From contig CAISJV010000001.1 in assembly GCA_903885795.1 (NCBI GenBank), positions 1 to 64,000 of the forward strand: a DNA stretch of 64,000 nucleotides, in the 5' to 3' direction. Below the pieces are notes generated by a model, which was not told where the DNA came from, searched no databases, and worked only from the letters and a program-made list of their open reading frames with translations. Below, one piece after another: positions 9,921-19,095 of the stretch. Both the position numbers and the translations under genes were made by a program. This DNA is from an uncultured delta proteobacterium (GTDB taxonomy: Bacteria; Desulfobacterota; Syntrophia; Syntrophales; UBA8958). Each line of letters starts with the position of its first letter. Positions within the stretch are counted from its first letter, which is position 1.

Positions 9921-11291
9921 TTATGGTTCTATTTTCAGGTCTTTCATAATGATCCCGCTTTCATAACTCAATTTCACGATGGCCGTGCGGTACTCTCCTT
10001 CCCTTGCCGTATGGTTGGCTCGGGCCTGATCCAGACTGGCCTGGGCACTCAATAGATCGATGAGGGGATAAAGACCGTTTTCATAGCGTACCCGCACCAG
10101 TCTTTTCCCCTCTTCCGCTGACTTCAGGGCATTCCGGGAAATTTCCATGTTTGTCCGCGCCTCGTTAATATTGAGGTAGGCTTCGTAAATTCTGAAGGAA
10201 ATGGCTTTTTTCAGGGAAGAGAGCTGCTCCTGGGCTTCACCGGCCTTATACTTTGCCTGGGCTCGCTCGTATTCCCTCTTTGCACCGTCGAACAGGTCCC
10301 AACGGAGAAAGGCCGTCACCTGCCAGTTGCTTCCCTCACTGCCCAGGGGCCGGTTGGGATCGTTCATCTGGTAAGCGCCTCCCACCCCTACATATGGGAA
10401 ATAGCCGGCTTCCGCCAATTTTATGTTCTTTTTGGCGTTATCGCCATGGATTTCCCAGGATTTGACGTCCCGGCGCGTCTCCGCCGCCTTTTCATAAGCC
10501 GCCAAATCCAGCACGGGAAGTTCCGGAGTGGCATCACTGAGATCCACATTCTCATCCCTGCCCAGGATCAGGCCAAGTCCTCTTTTAGCCATCCGGACAT
10601 TCTTTTCCGCGCTCACCCTTCGCTGCTCCGCCTCGGATAGGGAGGTGGCAGCCCGCAGGGTGTCGGCATACTGGCCCAGACCTTTTCCATATCTCACCTC
10701 TGCGATCCGCAGATGCTCCACCGCCTCGGCAACGGCCTTTTCCGTAGCCCCGAAGGATGACTTTGCCGTCTGCAAAGTTAACGCGGCCTGGGCGACCTGA
10801 TAGGCGACCTGTTCCTGCTTTCTTAGCAACTCCTCCTGTTTGGCGGACGACTCCCCTTTGGACATTTGGAGACCAACGATTCCCTTCCGGGTGAATATCG
10901 GCTGTTCGATGGCAAGGGAGGTTTGAAAATTATTAACAGGATCGGGGTGATTCAGGGTTGACGGGTTGAAATCCTGCAGCTCGATCCGCTGCTGGTCCAG
11001 TTTGGTCATAAAGGCATAACCGGGATTTACGGTCCTCAGGTAGCGTTCCTCAAACGTTATTTTCGGCAGAAGATAACTCCTGGCTACGCCGATCCCTTCT
11101 TTACTGGCCAGGGCGGCACTCTGCATTGCCTTTAGCTCGTGATTATTCTGCAGGGCCAATCTGACGGCTTCATAAAAAGAAAGATTATGCTCTTCCGAAA
11201 AGGCATATCCTATCCCTACGAGAAAGAACATGCAGAGGGGGAAAATTAATTTGCCTGAAAAGACGCCATTCATTTTTTTATCCCGTTCCAC
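9921..11291 (-). CDS. TolC-family outer membrane efflux channel
   Basis: 456 aa with a signal segment (KLIFPLCMFFLVGIGYAFS) and two repeats of long amphipathic helices rich in Ala, Gln and Glu with conserved beta strands (GVGGAYQMND, LRWDLFDGAK), as in TolC/CzcC proteins. It would form the outer-membrane duct of the pump encoded downstream. The start is uncertain. A GTG at 11291 directly follows an in-frame stop and has no ribosome site; the ATG at 11273 is preceded only by a weak GGGAT. Residues before the signal peptide are few, so the ATG at 11273 is at least as likely. Confidence 0.9.
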   Translation of the reverse strand: MERDKKMNGVFSGKLIFPLCMFFLVGIGYAFSEEHNLSFYEAVRLALQNNHELKAMQSAALASKEGIGVARSYLLPKITFEERYLRTVNPGYAFMTKLDQQRIELQDFNPSTLNHPDPVNNFQTSLAIEQPIFTRKGIVGLQMSKGESSAKQEELLRKQEQVAYQVAQAALTLQTAKSSFGATEKAVAEAVEHLRIAEVRYGKGLGQYADTLRAATSLSEAEQRRVSAEKNVRMAKRGLGLILGRDENVDLSDATPELPVLDLAAYEKAAETRRDVKSWEIHGDNAKKNIKLAEAGYFPYVGVGGAYQMNDPNRPLGSEGSNWQVTAFLRWDLFDGAKREYERAQAKYKAGEAQEQLSSLKKAISFRIYEAYLNINEARTNMEISRNALKSAEEGKRLVRVRYENGLYPLIDLLSAQASLDQARANHTAREGEYRTAIVKLSYESGIIMKDLKIEP

Positions 11292-11332
11292 TTAAAGATG
11301 ATCAATTGTTTTTCTCCTACTCCCGGAGAGGA

Positions 11333-11361
11333 ACCATAAGAAAAACCGCCTTATGTGTCAA
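11333..11361 (-). promoter_or_regulatory. Promoter of the tripartite efflux operon
   Basis: Minus-strand TTGACA (11356-11361), a 17-bp spacer and TATGGT (11333-11338). The TolC-like gene begins about 40-60 bp downstream. Between them a strong AGGAG (about 11308-11312) precedes an out-of-frame TTG that opens an 11-codon frame whose stop overlaps the ATG at 11273, so coupled translation of tolC is possible. Confidence 0.55.
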
Positions 11362-11448
11362 TGAAATATAAATCATAAAACTTTTTCCAGGGTATCCTTC
11401 CTGGAAAGTCGATTTCGGACGATTGAGACTGCTGCCTAACAACGGGTT

Positions 11449-12261
11449 TTACAGGGGCAGCTTGACCACTTCGACATGACCGAGACTCCGGCCCAGGAAA
11501 CGCTCGGCGATGGTCTGAAAGCGGAAGGGGACATCGGAAACGCAGAAGTGATATTTTGGGGGAATCCGCAGGGGATTGGCAAGGCCTTCTTTTTGCAGCA
11601 GCTTGGCTGTAATCTCCGCCATGGCTTCGGCGGAATCGACGAGATGTATAAACGGCCCGACAATATCCTGCAGCAGGGCCTTGATGAGGGGGTAGTGAGT
11701 GCAGCCCAGCACCAGGGTGTCTACATGTTCCGCCAGTATGGGCTTGAGATATTCCTGGGCTGTCAGGCGGGTCACGGGATGGTCCAGCCAGCCCTCTTCC
11801 ACCAGGGGTACAAAGAGGGGGCAGGCCTGAGAAAAGACACGGATGGCCGGATCATTTTGGTGGATCGTCCGGGCATAGGCGTTGCTGTTGATTGTCGTGG
11901 GCGTGCCGATGACGGCGACCTGCTTCGTTTTTGTCGCTTCCACGGCACACAGAGCGCCGGCCTCGATGACATCGAGGACCGGGACGGGAGAACGTTCCTG
12001 GACCTGCTCATAGGCGACGGAGGCAATCGTGTTACAGGCGATAATCAAGAGTTTGACCTGTTGTTTCAGGAGGTAATCGGTGATCTCCGTGGCATACTGG
12101 GTAATGGTTTCTACCGACTTGACGCCGTAGGGAACCCGGGCCGTATCACCAAAATAGATGATATTTTCGAAGGGCAAGCGTTCCATGAGGGACCGGACCA
12201 CGGTCAGACCGCCGATCCCGGAATCAAAAACACCAATAGGATGGACTAATTTAAGATCCAT
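11449..12261 (-). CDS. murI: Glutamate racemase
   Basis: 270 aa. It makes D-glutamate for peptidoglycan. The substrate-binding start GVFDSGIGGLTVV and both catalytic cysteines are present: Cys76 in IIACNTIASVAY and Cys187 in VLGCTHYPLI. Length and motif order match the family. It is encoded 3 bp after the rRNA methyltransferase gene on the same strand, so the two are very likely co-transcribed. No unusual features. Confidence 0.96.
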   Translation of the reverse strand: MDLKLVHPIGVFDSGIGGLTVVRSLMERLPFENIIYFGDTARVPYGVKSVETITQYATEITDYLLKQQVKLLIIACNTIASVAYEQVQERSPVPVLDVIEAGALCAVEATKTKQVAVIGTPTTINSNAYARTIHQNDPAIRVFSQACPLFVPLVEEGWLDHPVTRLTAQEYLKPILAEHVDTLVLGCTHYPLIKALLQDIVGPFIHLVDSAEAMAEITAKLLQKEGLANPLRIPPKYHFCVSDVPFRFQTIAERFLGRSLGHVEVVKLPL

Positions 12262-12264
12262 AGT

Positions 12265-13875
12265 TCATTTCTTAGGAATGACACGCCGTCGCACCGGGAC
12301 GCGGCGCTCCGGTGCAGATTCCTTCTCCGGAAGCGCATCGGCGGCGATAATATCCCTCACCAGGCCGGGCATCTCGTCCGGGATGGCTTTAAACCCGGGG
12401 GAAGTTTCTTTCGGGTGAATAATACGCCGGGATTGAATCTTTCCCGGCTCACGATTCCACTCCCGATTCGTTTTGCCGAAACGACTATTATTGATAGTTT
12501 CCGGGCTTTTTTTGATTTTGTTGTTTCTTGTCTTAATGGAGGCAGTGGGGACAGATTCGAATCTGTCCCCCGTCACGCTGGCTATCTTTGCGTGTCCCCG
12601 CACGACCGTATGATCAGCACCGGGAGCGAAATTGCTTGCCGCCAGATGCTCGCCGTCTTCGCTCCGACGCTCTTCTTCATTAAGCGGCTGTTTTCTGCTG
12701 CCTTCGTAGATCTCGTATTCCAGCAGGCGGCTTTCCAACTCGCCATTGTATAGAATCACCCGCCGGGAAGTGCGGAGCCCCACCTTCTTGGCTAAATCCA
12801 GATTGGCCGTGAAGACATAGCCCCGATATCCCTCGCATCTCTCCTTGAAAAAATCACCGATCCCTTTATAGAGACCCGCAAGGTCTGCTTCTTCCCCTAA
12901 CCGCTGGCCGTAGGGGGGGTTCATAACCACAATGCCTTTTTCCCCCGGGATGGATGTGTTTTCGAAAGGACATTGGCGAAATTGGATATACCGGCCCATT
13001 TTTGCCCGCCCGGCGTTGACACCGGCTGCCCGGACCGCATCCAGAGAAATATCTGTGGCAATTATCCGTCCGGGAATATCCTTCCGCTCTCCTTTTCTGA
13101 CCTTCAGACGCACTTGTTGCCACAGGTCGTCGTCAAAGCCTTTCAGGTGGAGAAAACCGAAATTGTCTCTCAGCAAGCCCGGGGCCCGCCGCCGGGCAAT
13201 CAGCGCCGCCTCGATGGCCAGGGTGCCGCTGCCGCACATGGGATTGATTAGCGGCCCGTCGCCCGTCCAGCCCGTGGCCATGATCACCGCCGCCGCCAGG
13301 GTTTCCTGCATGGGGGCAATGAGGGGAATCTTGCGGTAACCACGACGGGAGAGGGGTTCCCCGGAGGTATCAGCAAAAATCCGGTAGAGATCATCCTTCC
13401 AGTACACATGAACAACAGCGCCGGTCCGGTCGGAACCGGAATCAGGACGGCACCGGAATAAGTTTCGGAGGCGATCCACAATGGCGTCTTTGACTTTGAG
13501 ATTGGCGTAACGGGGATCGCGAATCTCCGGGGTATCTACTGAAGAGGTTATGCAGACATAGCCGTCCTCATGGAGTATATCCTCCCAGGGCAGGTTAATG
13601 ACTCCATCATAGAGGTCACCCGGCGTCTTGGCCTGACCTTCGTGAAGGAGGAGAAGGACCCGCTGACCCGTACGCAGGGAAAGGTTGAGGAGCATCGCCT
13701 CCTCCATAGCCCCCTCTGTTTCTACAGCTGCTTCCGACTCTTCATGGACCGGCAGCCCCAGGGCAAGGATTTCCTGCTGTAAATAAGGGGCGGTCCCCTT
13801 GGAGCAGGTGACAAGAATACGGCGTTTTTCCATCCACATTGACGTGGTCGTTTCAGGTTCCATATTTTTTAACAT
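12265..13875 (-). CDS. rlmL: THUMP-domain 23S rRNA guanine-N2 methyltransferase, RlmL type
   Basis: 536 aa from the ATG at 13875, which follows GAAGG at good spacing (a TTG at 13902 would add nine residues). The N-terminal part is a THUMP-like RNA-binding domain (ILVTCSKGTAPYLQQEILALG). The Rossmann-fold methyltransferase has the SAM region INPMCGSGTLAIEAALIARR and the catalytic NPPYGQRLGEE. After about residue 395 there is a tail of roughly 140 residues, basic and low in complexity, ending in RRVPVRRRVIPKK and including a stretch encoded by a palindromic repeat (12547-12570). RlmL enzymes methylate G2445 of 23S rRNA. The tail is unusual and may be acquired. Confidence 0.85.
   Translation of the reverse strand: MLKNMEPETTTSMWMEKRRILVTCSKGTAPYLQQEILALGLPVHEESEAAVETEGAMEEAMLLNLSLRTGQRVLLLLHEGQAKTPGDLYDGVINLPWEDILHEDGYVCITSSVDTPEIRDPRYANLKVKDAIVDRLRNLFRCRPDSGSDRTGAVVHVYWKDDLYRIFADTSGEPLSRRGYRKIPLIAPMQETLAAAVIMATGWTGDGPLINPMCGSGTLAIEAALIARRRAPGLLRDNFGFLHLKGFDDDLWQQVRLKVRKGERKDIPGRIIATDISLDAVRAAGVNAGRAKMGRYIQFRQCPFENTSIPGEKGIVVMNPPYGQRLGEEADLAGLYKGIGDFFKERCEGYRGYVFTANLDLAKKVGLRTSRRVILYNGELESRLLEYEIYEGSRKQPLNEEERRSEDGEHLAASNFAPGADHTVVRGHAKIASVTGDRFESVPTASIKTRNNKIKKSPETINNSRFGKTNREWNREPGKIQSRRIIHPKETSPGFKAIPDEMPGLVRDIIAADALPEKESAPERRVPVRRRVIPKK
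12547..12570. repeat. 24-bp perfect palindrome inside the rlmL tail
   Basis: Both halves of this site read GGGGACAGATTC on opposite strands, giving a perfect 24-bp palindrome. It lies in frame inside the low-complexity tail of the RlmL-type gene and encodes part of TGDRFESVPT. Short GGGGACAG-type sequences are widely dispersed in deltaproteobacterial genomes as REP-like repeats. A related half-site, GGGGACAGAGCCC, occurs at 40510-40522 between ilvB and ilvH. Confidence 0.7.
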
Positions 13876-13985
13876 TTTTCCTTCTATCAAAATTTCCCTC
13901 AAATTATAAGGATTATATTGATTATGAGGATGAAAAGATAAAGAGATAGTTGCGAAACTATCAAGATTTGTGTAGATGAGTTTCC

Positions 13986-15032
13986 ATGAGCTCTGAAAAA
14001 TCTCGATATATTGCTTTTTATATCCTCCTCGGGCTGGCCACTCTCCTGTTTCTCTACCTCATGAAGCCTTTTTTCTTTCCCATTTTCTGGGCGGCGGTGA
14101 TCGCCACCATCTTCATGCCCGCGCATCTATACCTTTGCAGGAAGGTCAAATCTTCCACTCTTTCGGCGACGATCATCCTCCTCATTATCCTGCTGATCAT
14201 CATTCTACCGGCCGGGGTTATCGGCAGTCTCTTGTTGAATGAGTCCATGGAATTGTATAATGCCCTCGATGTAAGCAGTGCCTCCATCGAACAACAGATC
14301 CAGAATATCTCGAGCAAAATAACGACCAATCCCTATCTGAGTCGTATGCATATCGACACGGCCTTTCTCACGGCAAATCTCGCTGAGGGAGCTAAAAACA
14401 TAGCTAACTACATCATCTACAACCTCAGAGACCTGACACAGAACACCATTGTGTTTGCCGTCAATTTCGCAATCATGCTCTACACCCTGTTCTTTTTTAT
14501 CCGGGATGGAGATAAGTTCGTCCGTATAATCATGAAACTCGTGCCCCTGGAACAGGCACGGGAAGACCTGATTCTGGAAAGATTCTCCTCCACCGCCCGG
14601 GCCACCCTCAAGGTGACCTTGATTATCGGAGGCATCCAGGGCATCTTGGGCGGCCTGATATTTTTTCTCACCGGAGTCAAGGGCGCCTTGACCTGGGGGA
14701 CGATGATGGTTTTCACGTCCATTGTTCCCGCCATCGGCTGTTCTCTTGTCTGGGCTCCGGCGGGTATCGTGATGATCATCATGGGTCATTTCTGGGAAGG
14801 CATGATCATTTTGGCCTTCGGAGTTATCGTCATCAGCCATGTGGACGCGCTGTTACGTCCGCTACTTTTAGGGCATGACGTCCAGATGCACACCCTGCTG
14901 ATCTTTCTTTCCACCCTTGGTGGCCTTGCCCTATTCGGGATTTCGGGTTTCGTCATTGGACCGGTTATCACCTCCCTCGTGCAGACCTTCTGGGAGATGC
15001 ATGACGAATTATCCAAGAGTGGCGGATCGTGA
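13986..15032 (+). CDS. AI-2E family (PerM-type) transporter
   Basis: 348 aa, seven to eight hydrophobic segments. It begins with a paired segment (LLGLATLLFLYLMKPFFFPIFWAAVIATIF), has a central polar loop with the family-typical VPLEQARED and ends in the conserved FISTLGGLALFGISGFVIGPV-like region. The family was named after a proposed autoinducer-2 exporter, but many members act in ion or alkali tolerance, so the substrate is open. No clear ribosome site precedes the ATG. It overlaps the next gene by 4 bp (GTGA), forming a three-gene operon with a GNAT and a DUF2156 protein. Confidence 0.85.
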   Translation: MSSEKSRYIAFYILLGLATLLFLYLMKPFFFPIFWAAVIATIFMPAHLYLCRKVKSSTLSATIILLIILLIIILPAGVIGSLLLNESMELYNALDVSSASIEQQIQNISSKITTNPYLSRMHIDTAFLTANLAEGAKNIANYIIYNLRDLTQNTIVFAVNFAIMLYTLFFFIRDGDKFVRIIMKLVPLEQAREDLILERFSSTARATLKVTLIIGGIQGILGGLIFFLTGVKGALTWGTMMVFTSIVPAIGCSLVWAPAGIVMIIMGHFWEGMIILAFGVIVISHVDALLRPLLLGHDVQMHTLLIFLSTLGGLALFGISGFVIGPVITSLVQTFWEMHDELSKSGGS

Positions 15033-15475
15033 AAACAATCTATACCTTCATCCGCCAACCGGCGGATTCACAAATAAATACAATCATTCGCCTCTATCAG
15101 ACGGCAGGATGGTGGACCGGGCAGGCCCACGAAAACCCCGAGCTGATTCACAGGATTGTCGCAGGCAGCCATTGTTTCGTCCTTGCTTGTGAGGGGGATG
15201 AGGTAATCGGTATGGGACGGGCTATCAGCGACGGCATCAGCGACGCCTACATTCAGGACATAACCGTTCTTCCCGAATTCCGAGGACAAGGCGTCGGAAC
15301 GGTCATCGTGCAGGAGATCCTCAAGAAGTTGCGGGTCGACGGTTTGCAATGGATTGGCCTCATCGCCGCCAGGCATTCCCATCCCTTTTACAGGAAACTG
15401 GGGTTTGAAGAGATGCCGGCGGCCACGGCCATGCTCCTGCTGATGAATTATGACGGGGCAATGAGAGAGTCATAA
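15029..15475 (+). CDS. GNAT-family N-acetyltransferase
   Basis: 148 aa from a GTG that overlaps the stop of the previous gene. The acetyl-CoA-binding motif A is clear: DITVLPEFRGQGVGTVIVQEIL (R/Q-x-x-G-x-G/A type, about residues 73-95). The C-terminal part (HPFYRKLGFEEMP) is the usual motif B. The acceptor substrate cannot be predicted. It lies between an AI-2E-type permease and a DUF2156 protein, both with overlapping reading frames, so the three products are made together. Confidence 0.85.
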   Translation: MKTIYTFIRQPADSQINTIIRLYQTAGWWTGQAHENPELIHRIVAGSHCFVLACEGDEVIGMGRAISDGISDAYIQDITVLPEFRGQGVGTVIVQEILKKLRVDGLQWIGLIAARHSHPFYRKLGFEEMPAATAMLLLMNYDGAMRES

Positions 15476-16389
15476 TGAAAAAGATCGCCCTTGAAGACTA
15501 TCCGCTTCTCAGACATTACTTTACTTGTCAGCCCTACGGTCTGTGCACCTATTCCCTGCCTTCCCTGATTGTCTGGAGCAATCGTGTCTTCCAGACGTTC
15601 TATACCATCAAAAATGATTCCGTAATCATCGCCAATGAATCGGGATGTCGGCCGGAGGAAAACCATCTATTGCTGCCGGTCAGACCGGGCGGACTGCCCG
15701 CGCCGGAAGACCTTGCCGATCTTGCCTTGCAGACCGGCTACCTGCGTTATGGATCGGTTCCGGAGGATTATCTGGAACAAATGGGGAGGGAAAAGATCGG
15801 GCAGCACTTTATCGTCTCCGAACAGCCGGAATATGACGACTATGTCTATCTGACCGAAGACCTTAGTCAACTCAAGGGCAATCGTTATGCCAAGAAACGC
15901 AATCTCCTGCACCAGTTTTCCCGGGATTATCTCCAGCCGAACCGGGTGGTTACCGGACCGATCACACCCGCTGTGGTTGCGGAATGCCTGGACTGTCTCG
16001 AAAAGTGGTGTGAAATAAGGAACTGCGACACCGATCAGGACTTGAGTCTAGCCTGTGAAAAGGAGGCCGTTATCAGCGCCCTTCATCATTTTTCACAGCT
16101 TGACATGAAAGGACTCTATGTAAGCATTGACGGGGAGGTTAGCGCCTTCTGCCTCTCTTCCCATCTGCGTCCGGACATGGGAGTCATGAACTTCGAAAAG
16201 GCCCTGCCCCACATTCGCGGCCTCTACCAGTACCTCGACAACGAATGCGCGAAACATCTTTTCAAAGGCTACCAATATGTCAACAAAGAGAGCGACATGG
16301 GCCTTCCCGCCTTAGCCGAATCAAAACATTCCTATCATCCGGTCCTAAAAATCAAATCCTACCGCCTGGTCCTTAAAGCTGTCAGATAG
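15475..16389 (+). CDS. DUF2156 / LPG-synthetase C-terminal-like protein
   Basis: 304 aa, soluble, with no membrane part. The sequence (Y-x-C-Y-S-L-P-S start, RYAKKRNLLHQFSRDY centre, YVNKESDMGLPALAESKHSYHP end) fits the double-GNAT-fold DUF2156 family. That family resembles the catalytic domain of aminoacyl-phosphatidylglycerol synthases, which use aminoacyl-tRNA. Free-standing versions such as this are common in anaerobes and their acceptor is unknown. The start codon overlaps the previous stop by 1 bp. A role in envelope modification together with the upstream acetyltransferase is only a guess. Confidence 0.8.
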   Translation: MKKIALEDYPLLRHYFTCQPYGLCTYSLPSLIVWSNRVFQTFYTIKNDSVIIANESGCRPEENHLLLPVRPGGLPAPEDLADLALQTGYLRYGSVPEDYLEQMGREKIGQHFIVSEQPEYDDYVYLTEDLSQLKGNRYAKKRNLLHQFSRDYLQPNRVVTGPITPAVVAECLDCLEKWCEIRNCDTDQDLSLACEKEAVISALHHFSQLDMKGLYVSIDGEVSAFCLSSHLRPDMGVMNFEKALPHIRGLYQYLDNECAKHLFKGYQYVNKESDMGLPALAESKHSYHPVLKIKSYRLVLKAVR

Positions 16390-16462
16390 GGTAGGGGAAT
16401 GCCATGTGTCGATGTCGATGGCGGCAACCATGGGGGTACGATAAATGTTTTCCAATCAATTC

Positions 16463-17941
16463 TCATTTCGCACTCCTGGCAGAATTCGTGACGGGAAAGA
16501 AGAAGTTATCCGTGTTGGGCAGCTTGACCTCCTCCCGGACGGGTGAAGAGTAGATGTAGGCCGGGGCGCTGGTATATCCGTCAAGGCCACGCAACTTGAC
16601 AAGTGCCTTGCGTTGCTCATTGGTCAGGGTCCGGTTCACCTTCGCGAACGCGGTTGCATAGAAGTAGGACATCTCCCCGTCCAGGTCGCCATAGCGACGG
16701 CCAAGGGCAATCACCTTTGCCTTGTCCGCTTGTCCGCCCTTGAGAAACTTGCGCAAGTCCATGGCGATGGCGCGCCGCAGGTCGATGATTTCCTGGAGAT
16801 CCTTACGCTGGAGATCGGGAATGGCGGTGATGTTCTGCCTCTGATTTTCGGTGAGGGTGTTGAGGAAATCCTTGCCGCTGTCACCGGTTACGGATGTGCT
16901 GATATCATAATCGCGCTTGCCCATCGCTGGCATGTCCTTCATGTAGAAACCTCCGAAGTAGGTGCCGTGCCGTTCCGGGCAGAAGTAGGCATCCGCCTCG
17001 ACCGACCCGGCGTACCAACTGAAAAATTCGCTGGCATAGGTCATATACGCCACATTGACGAGCTTTTCCGTGCCTCTGGGCAGCTTGTACTTTTCCACAT
17101 CGATGACAGGCCAGGTATTGAAATCGCCGAATTTCATCTTGGCGAGCCAGGCTTTCTGCGCCGGTGTGAAGGACGCGGCAAGTTGACCGAAGATTTGCGC
17201 CCGCCCGTAGCTTAACTGCGCATCAAAGGCTAAGATATTACCTACATACCGCATCACCGCAGCCTTGTTCAATCCCTTGCTTCCGGAGGGAATGTCACCG
17301 TTTAATTCACGGTAAAACGCCTTGATGAGGGGAAGGCGCATCTCGGCAAGCGCTTGCAGTTGCACTGCTTCCTGGCGCGCTGATTTCTCGAGGAGGGCGC
17401 GCTGCACATCATTAAGGATATGCAGCACATTTCCGGCGACACGGTTGAGGAAAATGGGATTATGTCCCTTCTCCGCCGTGTCAATGTCGCGCATATATTG
17501 GAAGCCGAAGAAGTCGCAGACCTTGCCCGGCGGGATGAAGGTAGCGGCGCCAAAATCACCGGTGATAAAGGCAAGGCCGCTGAAGGCGATGGTATGGAGC
17601 TGGGCCTGGTCGGAAACCGCCTGCTCGATCGAGTAACGTTGAGCATTGTTCCGATTCTGATTTCCCCGCTGAGAAGCGGTCTGAGACGGCCGGACTTCTG
17701 ACCGGGCGCCCTGTTGACGGTTGGGACGCGCCGCCAGCCCCTGGGGCGAGTCCTCGCAGATGGCTTCAACATTTCCTTCCGGCGTCGAATGCTGAACTGT
17801 ATCGCCGGCATTTTTGCCACGACAGTCCTCAAGGGCTTGCGGCGGCACTTCGCGGCGGGTCTGCGTCTGTCCCCACACGGCTTGTACGGATATAATGAGC
17901 AGAGCTGAACAGAAAAAAATGGTAAAACGGTTGAACATCAT
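16463..17941 (-). CDS. Secreted Spy-like protein with LTxxQ motifs
   Basis: 492 aa from the first of two adjacent ATGs (17941), with GGGAGG at 17947-17952. The N-terminus MFNRFTIFFCSALLIISVQA is a signal peptide. A short two-cysteine module follows (DCRGKNAGDTVQ to EAICEDSPQGL), then an Arg/Gln/Asn-rich linker. The body has three LTxxQ-like motifs: FTPAQKAWL, LTENQRQNI and LTNEQRKAL. Such motifs define the Spy/CpxP periplasmic chaperone family, but this protein is far longer. The two-cysteine module recurs in the periplasmic domain of the histidine kinase at 19096. Probable role: periplasmic stress output or signal modulator of that kinase. No exact family recognised. Confidence 0.6.
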   Translation of the reverse strand: MMFNRFTIFFCSALLIISVQAVWGQTQTRREVPPQALEDCRGKNAGDTVQHSTPEGNVEAICEDSPQGLAARPNRQQGARSEVRPSQTASQRGNQNRNNAQRYSIEQAVSDQAQLHTIAFSGLAFITGDFGAATFIPPGKVCDFFGFQYMRDIDTAEKGHNPIFLNRVAGNVLHILNDVQRALLEKSARQEAVQLQALAEMRLPLIKAFYRELNGDIPSGSKGLNKAAVMRYVGNILAFDAQLSYGRAQIFGQLAASFTPAQKAWLAKMKFGDFNTWPVIDVEKYKLPRGTEKLVNVAYMTYASEFFSWYAGSVEADAYFCPERHGTYFGGFYMKDMPAMGKRDYDISTSVTGDSGKDFLNTLTENQRQNITAIPDLQRKDLQEIIDLRRAIAMDLRKFLKGGQADKAKVIALGRRYGDLDGEMSYFYATAFAKVNRTLTNEQRKALVKLRGLDGYTSAPAYIYSSPVREEVKLPNTDNFFFPVTNSARSAK

Positions 17942-18139
17942 GACGACCTCCCGTTTAACTATACATAGATTCAGTATCATAAACCTCGGTTAGAAGTCCA
18001 AGCCCACCCCGGGCAGCAGTGGGTTAGGGGGCGCCGGGTCGGCTGGCTCCCGGAGGGGACAATACACTTCCTCCCCGGCGACCCTTGTCTTACCTTGTTG
18101 AATGCCCTTTCCCGGCATTCAGTATTCTCTGCTGCAAAA

Positions 18140-18832
18140 CTACCGGCCTGCTCTCGGAGCCTGCCCCGGGCCTCTGCCGCCGCCACCATTGTTATCGGCT
18201 CTGCGCTGGTCAGAACGATCCTGCCGTGGTTCCTGGCGATCCCGAGTGGGCTCGCGCTGGTCCTGATTCATATCGCGCCGGTCTCTATCGCCTCTGGGCT
18301 GGTCAGAGCGATCCTGTCTGGCTTCCTGCCGGTCTTTATCGGTTCTGCGTTGATCTTGATCTTGACGTGCTTCCTGACGGTCCCGATTGAGTTCGCGCCG
18401 GTCCTGATTAATCTCCCGTCGATCCTGTTTAATCTCGCGGTTCAGGCTCTGAAGTTTTGCCCTTGCGGCCTCGGCCCCGGTTGTGTCTCCAGCTTTCATT
18501 TTCTGCTTGATTTCCTTCTGTAGTTCTTGACGCGCGCTCATGTCCTGCCGCAGTTCCTGGCGATCACGATTCAGTTCACTATAGTCCTGGCGGATTTCCC
18601 TGTTGTTGTCACGCATCTCGTCCCTTCTACCGTCCTCGCTCTGCCGGGGTGGGGGCCCCTGCGGCCTCACGTCGCTCTCGCCTTGCCCGATCCGGGATCC
18701 TTCCGCATTGCGGGGGTCAGCCTGCTCTCCGTAAGCACTACTTCCCATCAGCAATAGCAGGCAAAGCAACATGGTGACTGTTCTCATACCCTTTCCTCTT
18801 CTCGTCCCCTGTGAAATGCTGTTTTGTTTCAT
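18140..18832 (-). CDS. Secreted Arg/Asp/Gln-repeat protein
   Basis: 230 aa. A signal segment (TVTMLLCLLLLMGSSAYGEQA) is followed by a highly charged, mainly helical region. It is made of short repeats around RxxDRQExRQD, for example ELNRDRQELRQDMS, EINQDRRELNRDRQ and TRDRQEPRQDRSDQ. It ends in a Gly-rich tail. Two starts are possible: ATG 18832, with GGAG at good spacing, or an internal ATG 45 bp later that also has a purine-rich site. Expected to be periplasmic, perhaps a coiled coil or RNA- or anion-binding surface; function unknown. It lies between the kinase gene and the Spy-like gene, and the kinase carries a similar Arg/Gln/Asp-rich stretch. Confidence 0.7.
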   Translation of the reverse strand: MKQNSISQGTRRGKGMRTVTMLLCLLLLMGSSAYGEQADPRNAEGSRIGQGESDVRPQGPPPRQSEDGRRDEMRDNNREIRQDYSELNRDRQELRQDMSARQELQKEIKQKMKAGDTTGAEAARAKLQSLNREIKQDRREINQDRRELNRDRQEARQDQDQRRTDKDRQEARQDRSDQPRGDRDRRDMNQDQREPTRDRQEPRQDRSDQRRADNNGGGGRGPGQAPRAGR

Positions 18833-18965
18833 GGTCTTTTCTCCTCTCGTTTTTTAGTCGGACATTTAAATTTTTACACTGATCCGTTCGTTGGAAAGGA
18901 GAATATCAGAAGAAGATGAAAACCACAGACGTGGGATCATTAAAAAAATGTAATGTAGATAATTA

Positions 18966-19088
18966 TTCCGTTTTTAAATCAAAGATGAAATCAAGGCGGC
19001 AAGGAAGAGGCGACGCAGGCGTATTGTTTATACGTCAAGGAGCCGATGACGAAGCCAACGAAGATAGCGCTTTGATCTAGAAACGGAA
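18966..19088. repeat. 123-bp element with 19-bp inverted ends
   Basis: The left end TTCCGTTTTTAAATCAAAG (18966-18984) is the inverted counterpart of the right end (19070-19088), with 17 of 19 positions matching. The interior has GGCGGCAAGGAAGAGGCGA and GAGCCGATGACGAAGCC, which resembles the core of the two elements at 35915 and 46895. It sits between the histidine kinase gene and the secreted repeat protein gene and may act as a terminator or mini transposable element. The rest of the 263-bp gap holds the presumed promoter of the secreted-protein gene, with TGTAATG at 18949-18955. Confidence 0.7.
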
Positions 19089-19095
19089 TTAGTCG

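Noticed and set aside
17990-18118. 42-codon frame between the two secreted-protein genes
   Set aside because: Has an ATG but no ribosome site; the proline-rich peptide matches nothing known and may be chance.
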